Origin: Vesta saturnalis
Lineage: Eukaryota > Arthropoda > Insecta > Coleoptera > Lampyridae
Direction of reading: 5' to 3'
Length of the DNA: 64,000 nucleotides
Assembly (NCBI GenBank): GCA_036346205.1
Contig: JARFJB010001495.1
Location: 5,442,501 to 5,506,500, forward strand
In this document: piece after piece, positions 23,073 to 33,306 of the stretch
Numbering within the stretch: the stretch's first letter is position 1
Layout of the letters: each line of letters opens with the position of its first letter
Notes under the pieces: model-generated
Told to the model about the DNA's origin: nothing
Database searches by the model: none
Seen by the model: only the letters and a program-made list of their open reading frames with translations
Position numbers and translations under genes: made by a program

Positions 23073-24551
23073 GGTTCCCCATAATAGGCTACCCACTTTA
23101 ATATTTGCATTAAAATTATTTTAGTTAACAAAACAAACTAAATATTTATTATACTAAATTACAGCTAACTTTTTGGGATTTATGATAACTTATAAATATT
23201 TGGCTAATTTAATTTTAACTTTTAAAAATCACTTCTTCTAAATGACCTTCACCAACTTCAACACATTTTTCAATATTAGATAAAAAGTGGTTCATTACAC
23301 GGCGTAGCAAACCTTCATCTATTCTTTCAACTTCTTCACGAATTTTGACTTTGAGTTCCTCGATTGTACCTGGACGACTCGCAAACACTTTGGCTTTTAA
23401 ATATCCCCACAGGAAAAAATCGGGTGCCGTTAAGTCGGGAGACCTCGAAGGCCACAGAAAATCTCCGAATCGAGTCGGCCATTAAACATTTCTCGCAGAA
23501 CACTTATTGAGTTTATGGCGGTATGAGCTGTTGTCCCATCTTGTTGGAATAGTAAGGCATTGTTTAGTAATCCTCGTCTATTTTATTCTGGAATGAGAAA
23601 TGTCTCTAGCATGTTTACGTAGCGCTCGGATGTTACTGTTACAGCGCTGTTATTTTCATCCTCAAAAAAATATGGACCAATAATACCAAAAGATCCTACT
23701 CCACACCACACAACAACTTTTGGAGTATGGAGGTTCTGTGTAAAGATTTCACGAGGATTTTCATTTGACCAGTATCTAAAATTCTGTTTATTAACCATGC
23801 CGTTCAAATAAAAATTTGCTTCGTCGCTCATTAGGAGACTGTGAATTGCTCCTTGATGTAAATCCAAAATTCTTGACAAAATGCTAACCTTGCTTCTTTA
23901 TCTTGATTGCTAAGGTGCTGTGCCATTTGGTATTTATAGGGATGAAATTTTAAATCCCTTTGAAGAATTCGATCTAAGCTTCCCTTTGATATTCCTAGGA
24001 TAAGGGTTCGTCGATTAGCTGACCTTTAGGACTTCTCGTAAACGCAATTCGAACTCTTTCAATATTTTCTGGTGTACGAACTGTTCTTCGACGTCCAGGC
24101 TTCTTCTTGTACAGAACCATTTTCACGCCAATGACGAACCCATAACATAACAGTTTTACGATTTGGCGCGTGACCCCTATTATTATTATTAAACTGACGC
24201 CGGAATGCACGCCTAACTTCTTCTATCGAATTGCTTCTTATGTAAGTTTCTACACAAAACACACGTTGTTGGACTGAGTAATCCATGAAAGTTCAAAGGG
24301 ATGTTGAAATAATGTCTCAAAGCAAAAAAATTAAATAATTATTGATGACAACTAACAAACTTCTCGTAGTAAAATGACGTTACACGAAATTATTAATTTA
24401 TAATTTATTTGTGACAGGCGCCTACCTGTTTAATAGTCAACTTAAATCCCAAAGACTAGAGAAGATAATCCCACAGAGAACAACTTATTTAGTTATCTCG
24501 TAGGGAATTTATTAATAAAATAAAATGGGTAGTCGATTATGGGGAACCCAG
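23070..24551 (-). mobile_element. Mariner-type element D
   Basis: Ends CAGGGTTCCCCATAATAGGC and (minus) CTGGGTTCCCCATAATCGAC form TIRs of about 24 bp, flanked by TA. Contains one transposase pseudogene on the minus strand. Confidence 0.85.
23232..24286 (-). pseudogene. Element D transposase (DUF4817 + DDE)
   Basis: Starts MDYSVQQRVFCVETYIR with the helix-turn-helix (VRRAFRRQFNNNNRG...KTVMLWVRHW). A frameshift near 24100 leads to ENIERVRIAF, then broken sequence up to LLMSDEANFYLNG (first Asp, near 23815), VVWCGVGSFGIIGPYFF, and after a stop LLFQQDGTTAHTA (second Asp, near 23550). The third motif (near 23440) is frameshifted. The tail VGEGHLEEV matches the usual C-terminus. All landmarks are present in order, with at least three lesions. 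Confidence 0.8.
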
Positions 24552-24553
24552 TA

Positions 24554-24839
24554 TATACACACACTGAAGTTAACATTAAAAGGTAATCTGAAATTTAAGT
24601 CTAATTATTTTAACGCGTATATCAAGTAACTATTCATGTTAACCTTTCGGAAATAGTGGTTTGATAAGAGAAAAGAAGCAATCATCTTGCATTTGAAGTT
24701 CGGTTATGGGTGATAGGTCCTGTGTAGCTGTTTTAGGGGACGTTAAATGAACAGATTGATGAATATTATATGTACCATTAGTCAAGGGGGTTGCATTTGT
24801 CTTTTTAATAAATGTTTCCAAATACAGAAATAAATAAAC
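24554..24839. other. Unassigned spacer
   Basis: About 285 bp between element D and the Penelope fragment; a 60-codon minus-strand frame (24821-24639) has no recognisable domain. Confidence 0.35.
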
Positions 24840-25990
24840 ACGCTATTAATATTTTAGAAAAAGGTATGAATTACGCATTTACACCAAAAAAAAAAAAATA
24901 CCTTCTGAACAAATAATTACAAATGTAGAAGTAGCTCTCAAAGATTTAGATCCTCAAGTTACTGACGATATTAGATCAAATGTTGCTTACATCCTAAAAT
25001 AAATCTCGTTTTCCAAAATCAAACATTACCACACAAGAATTGAATGCTTTGAAGGAATTAAGAACTAATCGGAACATATTCATACTTCCATCAAATAAAT
25101 GTAACGCCACAGTTATTGTAAAGAGTAAAGATTACCACCAAAAGACGACAAAACTACTTAACACCTCTGACTACATAGTAAACAATAACGACCTGACCAC
25201 CTATTTAGAAAAGAAAACTAAAACTACTATAAATTCTACATCATTAGAGCAAAATTTGAAAAACAACATTATACCAAGAGAAAAGAGTTCTCGAATGCCA
25301 AAAATTTACGAGCTTCCAAAAGCTCACAAAGGTGATAACTGGCCATGAAGGCCAATTGTGAGTGCATTTAACTCGCCTAGTCATGAACTTGCACGATACC
25401 TAGCGAAAACTATCCAACCAATCTGCGAAAACGCTAAATCTTACATTAAAGACCCATTCGATTTTATAAATCCTAACATTTTAGTTACTAAAGCAGACAA
25501 AGGTTCAGTTACAGTAATATTAGATAAACAGGATTATATGTCAAAATATAATGATTTCTTAAATGATAATAACACTAAATAATCTTATTTTCAGTCACCA
25601 GCTCAATTTGTAAAAACCAGAAAACATTGTAGAGATTAAATACAGAAAACTGCCGTTTATTAACCAGTTAAACCTATTGGAAATTTATTCACTAAACTAA
25701 AAGCTAAAACAAAAAAATTATTTTTTAGTAATATAGTATAGGTATAGTATTCAGTGTCAATGTAATCTTACATATATAGGATAAACTAGCCAATGGTTAC
25801 GTTCCCGTCTAACTCAACACCGTAGTAATGCCAACATTGGTAAAACGTTTTGTGGTCTATCGACTCATCTTCATACCACATCTCATACAGCAAACTTTGA
25901 AGAAACCAAAATACTAGAAATAGAGTCAAACTATAAAAAAAGATTATTCTTAGAGTCATGCCACATTAATAAAAAACAAACATTTTAAAT
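24840..25990 (+). pseudogene. Penelope-like element, RT and GIY-YIG remnant (PLE1)
   Basis: Penelope-like elements pair a telomerase-like reverse transcriptase with a GIY-YIG endonuclease. The N-terminal part reads ILEKGMNYAFTPKK (24855), then NIFILPSNKCNATVIV (25075-25120) and KIYELPKAHKG (25305), a stop, and RPIVSAFNSPSHELARYLAK (25352-25410). The frame then moves into TKADKGSVTVILDKQDYMS (about 25490-25545), which repeats the same RT motif found earlier, so two copies seem fused. The RT palm with the catalytic aspartates is missing. The end (25750-25985) is the GIY-YIG domain: NLTYIG, SRLTQHRSNANIGK, ILEIESNYKKRLFLES. Confidence 0.8.
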
Positions 25991-26485
25991 AATAAACAGG
26001 ACATTGATAACCTTAATATGATTTACTCTTATTTATATCACTTTAATCCACAATGAAATCCAGTTAACAATATATTTTCAAGGGACTTGTGATTGTAATT
26101 TTTGTTAACCTAACATGCTTCCTAATTAATAAGACATCTCCTTGTTTATAGTTTGTTACACACTTGTTTGTTTATTGTTTTAATCGGATTGAGTGTGACG
26201 TTGACAACTGAATAACGTAGAATGCCAATGTGAACGTAATGATTTTGGTAGTTTTAGATAATTTTAGAATTTATTCATGTTGATTTACTTTACCTTTGTA
26301 TTATTAATTGTAGTTAACGTTTAATCAAACTTTTCTGTAAGTAGCAATACTTTATTAATGTTTGTAATTTTCTGCTTAGTTCACATTTTAGCTTGTTGAA
26401 AATGATTTTAAATAAATCGAAAAGTAGAAGTGTTATTGTTAACGTATTTCGAACGATTGTATCCCAAAATAACTTACAACTTGTT

Positions 26486-26490
<5 letters not shown>
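25991..26490. other. Unassigned AT-rich stretch
   Basis: No gene or repeat recognised between PLE1 and the satellite block. Confidence 0.4.
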
Positions 26491-26577
<87 letters not shown>

Positions 26578-26950
26578 TGAGAGTGAGAGTGTGAGTGTGA
26601 GTGCGAGTACGAGTGCAAGTGTTAAGCGTGTGCTGCGGCGTGTGTAGGTGAGGTGTCGTGCGTGCAGTGCGTGCGTGGGTGAGTGAGTGGTGTGAGTGAG
26701 TGATGTGCGTGCGTGCGTGCTAGGTGATTGATGTAGTAGTGTGTGGTGATGTGTGTGGTGTGTGTGTGGTGTGTCTGTGTGTGTGTGTGTGTGTGTGTGG
26801 GTGGTGTGTGGTGTGTTGTGTGTGTGTGTGTGTGTGTGTGTGGTGGTGTGTGTGTGTGTGTGTGTGTGTTTGGTGTGTGTGTGTGTTGTGTGGTGCGTGT
26901 GTGCTCTGTGCGTGTGGTGCGTTGTGTGTGTGGTGTGTGTGTGTGTGGTG

Positions 26951-26981
<31 letters not shown>

Positions 26982-27000
26982 TGTGCCTATGTGTGTATGT
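26491..27000 (+). repeat. (TA)n followed by GT-rich compound satellite
   Basis: 30 bp of (AT)n, 55 bp of pure (GT)n, then about 420 bp of irregular GTGTGGT/GTGAGTG/GTGCGTG variants. Long frames here are repeat translations. Confidence 0.95.
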
Positions 27001-27779
27001 GAGATACACTCTCTGGTGGGCGTCGCAGAAACTTGAAAATCATTTTCAGCAACGTTTCTTTTATTAAAACTATGTTTTTCTCACCGTTTCTGGTATATGG
27101 CCGACGTGCTCAATTAATGGTCCATATAAGTCTGTTGGAAATTAAGTCGGCACTAGTACTAAGTTGGTACATTTTAACGGAACGAGTATATTCTTACATG
27201 TTTTGAAGGTAAAGTAAATTGTAAATAAAACTACCGTATAAATTTGAAATTAAAAATACTACAAATCAAAGTTACAAAGTGTTCGTGATCAAAAAATGTT
27301 TCAATTTTTCTAATTTAATTAATTTCGTAACTGAAATAATAAGAAGGTTAGCAATAGAGGCGACTTAATTTGACCAGACTATATACTTATCTAGTAAAAT
27401 TGTGCTAAAGTAACAAATAACCAGCAGGATTTTGAAAAAAATTTATTGTATTACCAAAGGAATTTACCCAAAATCTATATTGAGTTTTACAATGAGATAA
27501 ACCTATTCTTAGGGCAGTAAGTATGTCTTCTTTTTCAATATTACAAACAAATGTTCTGAGTGAACTCGTCACAAACAGTTTATTATCTGCTCAATGGCAG
27601 ATATGTCAAGTCATGAAGTTTAGAACATTATTAGAAAACCCTGTCTACATAAAATTTTTTTTTGTAGAAATAAACACTATTATAAATACTATACGTATCT
27701 ACAAAATGTCTCTTTCAAAAAATATATGCATTTCTGAATACAACTAGCAACTTTTTTGAAACGTACTGTATGCTTTTTA
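27001..27779. other. Unassigned AT-rich stretch
   Basis: A 74-codon frame (27523-27747) shows no recognisable motif. Nothing else seen. Confidence 0.4.
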
Positions 27780-27844
27780 AAATATTTAGCTTTTTTACTT
27801 TTTTTAATGGTGTACTTTTGTATTTATGTTTTATACAAATCTAT

Positions 27845-27877
27845 ACGTTTCGATAACACGTACAGTTATCGTCCTCA
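27845..27877 (-). ncRNA. Hammerhead-like core, PLE2 left repeat
   Basis: Minus strand: CTGAGGA, one unpaired C, a GATA...TATC hairpin, then GAAACG. This order matches the catalytic core of Penelope-encoded hammerhead ribozymes; the cleavage-site helix is not verified. Confidence 0.35.
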
Positions 27878-28613
27878 GTAGTAATAAAATCGTTATAGCT
27901 GTTTACGATATTAAAACAAATTTGTAAAAACTTGAAAAAGTACAACGCAAACATAAGCCTGCCAGCTTTGGTAAAAGATAACTTGATCCCTAATAAATCA
28001 AATATTATTAACCTGCCTTGAAGTTTCCAAATCAGAACACCCTCTAGCGGTCAAAGGCTAACAGTGATAAATGTCATAATCAAAGAGCAAATTTAACAAA
28101 ATCTAATCAAATTATGATGTAAGTGTAAATTTGTCAAAAACTAATTTGGAATTGATAAAAGCATTCGCAAATAGAAGCTTGACATCTATTAAAAATCCCG
28201 TCAAATTTACAAGTAGCTTTGTTAATAATTGCAAGTGCTGTTTTACGGTAAAAAACAATATAGTACGTTTAATTTTTAATTTTAATTTTAACTACATATG
28301 TTACATTACAGTGCTGTGGCAATTTAACATATAATTGGTAAAGCATTCATTCAAGGTCTAGGAAAAACACTGCAAAGAATCTAGACATGCCAAAAGACGT
28401 ACCATTGTGACTTTTTTTTAAACATGGACATTTTCTTCTTGTCTATAAAAATGATTATGCGCTTGGATATCTCAATAGCTTCACGTTGTAAATCAACGTA
28501 ATAATGAGTTTGGTTTGATAACATTTTCACATTATCAAATTGAATATCATGATTTAACTTATTTAAAGCATCCTCAGCTATCGAGGATTCTAATCTAAAA
28601 ATTTCATATTAAA

Positions 28614-28839
28614 AATTATTAATTTTATTAAATACATAAATAAAAAGTTTACCTCGAGTAGGATTTGAACCTACGACCTGTACTTTGCTAGAGTACCGCG
28701 CTAACCAACTGCGCCATCAAAGTTCAAGCCCCAATCGATGCAAATTTTCTCTTTATGTATGTATTTAATGAAATTAATAATAATTTTTAATTACATATTT
28801 ACCTTTGAACTTATTCGTTCATAACAAAAACTTATAATA
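28614..28839 (-). mobile_element. tRNA-bearing insertion in PLE2 with 11-nt target duplication
   Basis: The PLE2 endonuclease frame is interrupted by 226 bp. 'aaatttcatat' occurs on both sides (ending at 28613, and again at 28841-28851), a target-site duplication. The unit holds a cloverleaf-capable tRNA-like sequence (28651-28723) between AT-rich segments that are mutually inverted ('attttattaaatacataaa'). Confidence 0.7.
28651..28723 (-). tRNA. tRNA-like sequence, Ala(AGC)-type anticodon loop
   Basis: 73 nt folding fully as a tRNA: acceptor ACTTTGA/TCGAGGT (7 pairs, wobbles included), D-stem GCGC/GCGC, anticodon stem GTACT/AGTAC with loop CTAGCAA, variable AGGTC, T-stem GTAGG/CCTAC with loop TTCAAAT. 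The anticodon reads AGC. It lacks the G3:U70 identity of true tRNA-Ala and is one of four local copies inside repeats, so it is probably a mobile tRNA-derived sequence rather than a working tRNA gene. Confidence 0.6.
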
Positions 28840-29221
28840 AAATTTCATATGTTTATTTTACGTCTTGCATCAAAGTTACGTTTTGTGGTTCCAATGTATA
28901 CTTTTCCACATGAACAAGATAACTTATACACTCCAGCAGATGATAATGGGTTTGAAACATTTTTAGGTGAACTTAAATGTTGTTTAATTTTTCTTGTAGG
29001 TTTGAAAACAGTCCTAATGTCATGATTAATTAGGATTATTTTCAATTATATCTGTAACATTAGATATAAAAGGAAAACGAGTGCCAACATTAAGCAATGG
29101 TTTTTCTTTATGGTTGTGTCTAGCAGGTGTAATGACATTATTAACTTTACAGTAGTCGCGCCGGATAGTGTTAAATTTTAAATGTTTCGAAATTTCTGGC
29201 TGCATCAACCTTTGCTCCTCC

Positions 29222-30082
29222 TAAATATGCTCCTCCTTTAGTATCGTACGGACTGCTGAGGGCGTCGGTTGATTGTTACTATTTTATTAACAATTGCGGA
29301 GTGTGAGTCCGTGTGCGCCTACTCACGCTACTGAAATTTATATAGTGACGCTGATTTAGAAATACAAGTGAGTCAACTTGACTAAAACGTACAATTTTTA
29401 TAGATATTATAAAGTGAGGCAATATTATACCAAATGTTCGCTATTATCCATCTCTTAAGTTTGTATTTTTAGTAATTTTATTATTTAAGGCTGTTCTACC
29501 GCTTTTCTTTCGACCGAAGTTGAGAGACCCTCGGCCACTTCATAAAATAATTCTACACGTAACATTGCTGTGTTCCAGTAAAGACAGTTCTACGTCAAAT
29601 AGTTCTCTATTGTTGCATAAAAGATATCTTATTGCCTACTGTTTCATTGGTTTAGCGGCAGATATAATATGTTTTCAGTTTAACTGTGCCAATTCCATTC
29701 TGAGTGCCTAGATGGGTGAGAAACAGAATAGACAATTAGATATAAGTTACTTACACTTATTTTGTCATTTATTATTTTTATATCGAAACATTTTTAGTTA
29801 CCACTAACCGTTATACCTCTTATATGTAATAAAGATTTTATTTGAACATTATTGTAAGTATTTGTTGTAGACTTGCATTTTCTTGCTAATAAATGTCAAT
29901 ATCAAATAAGAGAAATGAATATTGTATTATTTTATGTTTATAATAAAATTCTGAATATAGCTATGCGGACTGTGAGTCCGCACGCGACTACTAATGTTCA
30001 GAAAAGAGGCGCGACTACTGGAAGGTTAATATGATTAAGTGAATATTCATTAGCTCGATTTTGTTAAGTATTTATATTCATT
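29222..30082. mobile_element. Unclassified insertion splitting PLE2 coding region
   Basis: The PLE2 protein breaks after CDPEFL and resumes at EEQRLMQ, so about 860 bp were inserted. Inside, 'ggactgtgagtccgcacgcgactact' style sequence near 29960 partly mirrors 29290-29325. The 63-codon frame 29520-29711 is unrecognised. Confidence 0.5.
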
Positions 30083-30685
30083 TTACAAAAATTCAGGATC
30101 ACAAACTCGTTTTGCTCGATCCACTAAAGATTTATTTACACCAACTTTCAGACGTGAATGGTGGTTTGATAATTTATGAAGGTATGTATCAGTGAGTCTC
30201 GGATTTCTGTAAACCTTAAAAGATAGTGAATTATTAGTTCTAGATATTAGTATGTCAAGAAATGGCAAAATTCCATTAGTTTCCTTTTCCATGGTAAACT
30301 AGATGCGAGGATGTATACCATTCATAAAAATTAAAAATGCATGTAGTGTTTCTTCTCCAAGTAACAAATGTGTCATCTACATATCTACACCAAAGTAAAG
30401 GTTTGTTAGGTGCATTTTGTAGTGCTAATTTTTCCATTTAAAAATTAGCCATAACAGGACTAAGATAATTATCCATTGCTACACCATCGAGACATTCATA
30501 GAATTTATTATTCCATTGAAAATAAATCGTGATAACACAGCGCTGAAAAAGGATTGCTATACCATTTGAAGAATATGATCAATATATTGAATAATTATTA
30601 TAAGTTTTTGTTATGAACGAATAAGTTCAAAGGTAAACATGTAATTAAAAATTACTAATTTTATTAAATACATAATAGAAAGTTT

Positions 30686-30756
30686 ATTGCGTAGGATTTG
30701 AACCTACGATCTGTATTTTGCTAGAGCACCGCGCTAACCAACTGCGCCATCGAGAT
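30686..30756 (-). tRNA. tRNA-like copy 2 (acceptor degraded)
   Basis: D-arm, anticodon loop and T-arm as in copy 1 (loop CTAGCAA). The 3' acceptor strand is altered and two bases shorter, so it is unlikely to be functional. Confidence 0.45.
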
Positions 30757-31005
30757 TCAAGCCCCTATCGATGTAAATTTTGTCTTTGTGTATGTAAAAC
30801 TGATGTAAATTTTAAATATAATGATATTACAATCAAATTACTTATATTAATGGAATGTGAGCCTGCAATATCGCAAGGATTCACACATACCAAAGCAACT
30901 TGACTATTATTAAATTATTATAAGTATTTGTTATGAACGAATACGTTCAAAGGTAAATATGTAATTAAAAATTATTACTAATTTTATTAGATACATAAAT
31001 AAAAA

Positions 31006-31054
31006 GTAGGATTTGAACCTACGACCTGTACTTTCTTGGAGTACCGCGCTAACC
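31006..31054 (-). pseudogene. tRNA-like copy 3, truncated
   Basis: Holds T-arm, anticodon arm and half of the D-arm, then stops at 'gcgctaacc' where unrelated palindrome sequence begins. Confidence 0.6.
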
Positions 31055-31182
31055 TTATATCCTTGCGATATTGCAGGCTCACATTCCGTTAGTATAAGTA
31101 ATTTGATTGTAATCTCATTATATTTAGAATTTACAGCAGTTCTATATACATAAAGACAAAATTTACATCGATTGGGGCTTGA

Positions 31183-31255
31183 ATCTCGATTGTGCAGTTG
31201 ATTAGCGCGGTACTTTAGCAAAGTACAGGTCGTATGTTCAAATCCTACTCGAGGT
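31183..31255 (+). tRNA. tRNA-like copy 4
   Basis: 73 nt in the opposite orientation to copy 1; acceptor ATCTCGA/TCGAGGT pairs well, the T-stem has one mismatch (GTATG/CCTAC), and the anticodon stem is GTACT/AGTAC with loop TTAGCAA. Probably a non-functional repeat copy. Confidence 0.45.
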
Positions 31256-31591
31256 AAACTTTTTATTTATGTATTTAATAAAATTAGTAATCATTTTTAA
31301 TAAAATATATTCAATAGTTTCATTTAGAGAAACTTTTTAGTGAAACAGCATCAAAACACCATTACTTCACCCCCTTCAATTTTGAAATTGTGTATTTTTT
31401 CAATGAAGTTGCCTGAATTTTTAATATAATGGGTTATTTTACCTATATGAGGTTATAATAGAAATGTAGATGTATTTCAGAGTTTCCTTTATACGTTTAT
31501 CAAACTGTTATGTTAATAGCAGAATTATGTTCGCGTTTTGACATTTTCAATTTTCATAAATTTGAAACAGCTATAAAGAATTTTATTTCTA

Positions 31592-31624
31592 CTGAGGACG
31601 ATAGCTGTAAGTGTTATCGAAACG
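31592..31624 (+). ncRNA. Hammerhead-like core, PLE2 right repeat
   Basis: CTGAGGA, C, GATA...TATC hairpin, GAAACG; the inverted partner of 27845-27877. Confidence 0.35.
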
Positions 31625-31690
31625 TATAGATTTGTTTAAAGCATAAATACAAAAATACACAACTAAAAAAATAAAAAAATCTAAGAATTT

Positions 31691-32634
31691 TAAATATGTG
31701 TAATAATGGTGAAAGTTTACTTTTTGATCTGTATACTGTTTTTAACACGTTCATTTCTAATCCAACAGGAGCGTACACGAAAAATTTGGTTTAAGTTAGT
31801 TTCGTCGTTTTTAAGATTAAGTAGGGAGATAAATACAACAGATGACGATGATAACTATACCGAATTTTTCGTTCTCCAGATCACGCCTGAAGCCCAAAAA
31901 CGTGTCAAGGTCTGAAATTTATACGATCCTATACGTATACACTGAAAGAAGAAAAAAATGACGTTTTATTACCTTTAATCGTAAACTTAATGCAAAATTA
32001 AAGATGTATTTGCATATTTTCATACTTATTGTATTGCATAAATGGTGTATTAATTATTAATTAATTAATTAATTAATAAAATATTAATTATTAATATACA
32101 TTGATGTGCAGTTTTTTAACTTCTAATAAATTCAATATTTATTTTACGTTATATCCCTAATTTAAAGCATTTCAACGTAAATAAAGCCAACAGTAGACTC
32201 CATCAAGTATAAAGTCTGTGTAAATTTAGACATGGACTTACTTAGAACCACTTTCAAGACCCGGAGTTGTATAAAATACAAATACAGGACAGATTAAACA
32301 ATACCACATCAATGTGGTTTTGTTTGATGAAAGGCGAATCGGACAACTACAGAAATAGCTTTTGAAACTTTTGACCGTATGATCAATCTGAAACTGCTAC
32401 TTTATACGTCATGTAGTTATATGAGTTACAAACAACTAATTATTTCGTTATTTAAAATAAAAATTAATGTGCATTTACTAATTTCAACCAGCTGCAATGA
32501 AATAGTTCAAACTACTTCTTATCAACCGTTCCTCACATTGTATTTCTCAAAATATACACAATTTATATATACTGTAAATACAATTTAGCATAATTATGTA
32601 AATTATGAATACTCGTAATGTAAAGTATAGTATC

Positions 32635-32635
<1 letters not shown>
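31691..32635. other. Unassigned AT-rich stretch
   Basis: Contains a 69-codon frame (31706-31915) with a hydrophobic, signal-like start but no recognised domain, and a (TTAA)n palindrome at about 32045-32098. No gene supported. Confidence 0.4.
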
Positions 32636-32692
<57 letters not shown>

Positions 32693-32693
32693 T
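32636..32693 (+). repeat. (AAT)n microsatellite
   Basis: About 58 bp of (AAT)n ending at 'tatttattag'. Confidence 0.95.
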
Positions 32694-32749
32694 TTATTAG
32701 ATCAGTGCACCACAGCGTGGTATAGTTAAAGTCATTCCAAACTAATAGC

Positions 32750-33110
32750 GAACATTATGAAGATCTTTTACAACAATTTGAAGACAGCCAAAAACGCAAA
32801 CGAAAAGCTATCATTTACGGTGTGCCTAAATATATTGATCCAGTAACAAACCAAATAGATATCAACAACGATAAACAAGTTGTGCACGTGTATTTCAGCA
32901 AATAGGCGTTCATTTAGATTTGATAAATATTTCGTCAATTAGACTTGGATCACGAATTGCTAATTCGCCACGACCTAGACCTATAAAGTTGACGTTAAAT
33001 GATGTAAAATATGGTGATTAGTATTTTACGTAACTCAAACAAACTGCGTAATAATAACAATTCTTTATTGCAACAGACAAGCTGCCTATTATCGCGCATT
33101 AAAGGTGAAA
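32750..33110 (+). pseudogene. LINE ORF1-like remnant
   Basis: QFEDSQKRKRKAIIYGVPKY (32775 on), one frameshift near 32905, then LINISSIRLGSRIANSPRPR and PIKLTLND. The charged helix followed by 'R..R.RP.K' is the form of the RNA-binding ORF1 protein of non-LTR retrotransposons. Truncated at both ends. Confidence 0.55.
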
Positions 33111-33306
33111 TTAAAGGAATGACTTAGTGTCAATTTCCTGCTACTACCAGAGAGTCCGCGGACTTCGAACTAAGGCGCACGATTCAGATAATGAAAAAAT
33201 TTGAACTAACACTTAAAATTCTACCTTAGGAATTGTTTTGCTGCTAAATTGCGCGTCATATCAAAAAATTGCATGAAACATAATTAATCTATATGATTAT
33301 GGTATG

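Larger units (their letters stand above)
28380..30560 (-). pseudogene. PLE2 reverse transcriptase / GIY-YIG endonuclease
   Basis: Read from 30560 downward: RT palm with LWCRYVDDT (near 30395; YVDD holds two catalytic Asp), then GILPFLDILISR and HKLSNHHSRLKVGVNKSL (30292-30083) of the thumb. After a 0.86 kb insertion, KVNNVITPARHNHKEKPLL (29208-29026), then GVYKLSCSCGKVYIGTTKR (28960-28880), the GIY-YIG catalytic start. A tRNA-like insertion interrupts at 28839. The C-terminus resumes with AEDALNKLNHDIQFDNVK and QREAIEISK (28590-28460). Stops and a frameshift are present; the RT N-terminus is missing. Confidence 0.8.
30640..31300. repeat. Palindromic duplication of tRNA-like unit
   Basis: 30640-30885 (with a minus-strand tRNA-like copy) is the inverted counterpart of 31052-31300 (with a plus-strand copy). 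The shared core includes 'ggaatgtgagcctgcaatat'. The 166-bp spacer holds a truncated third copy. Confidence 0.7.
27780..31690 (-). mobile_element. Penelope-like element PLE2 with inverted terminal repeats
   Basis: About 190-bp terminal repeats in inverted orientation (27780-27960 and 31505-31690) share 'caaatctatacgtttcgata' and flank a minus-strand RT/GIY-YIG pseudogene. Inserted inside are tRNA-like units, their palindromic duplicates, and an unclassified 0.86 kb segment. Related terminal fragments occur at 38280-38360 and 47930-48125. Confidence 0.75.

Noticed and set aside
26314..27067. Cys/Val-rich frames
   Set aside because: Translations of the GT satellite.
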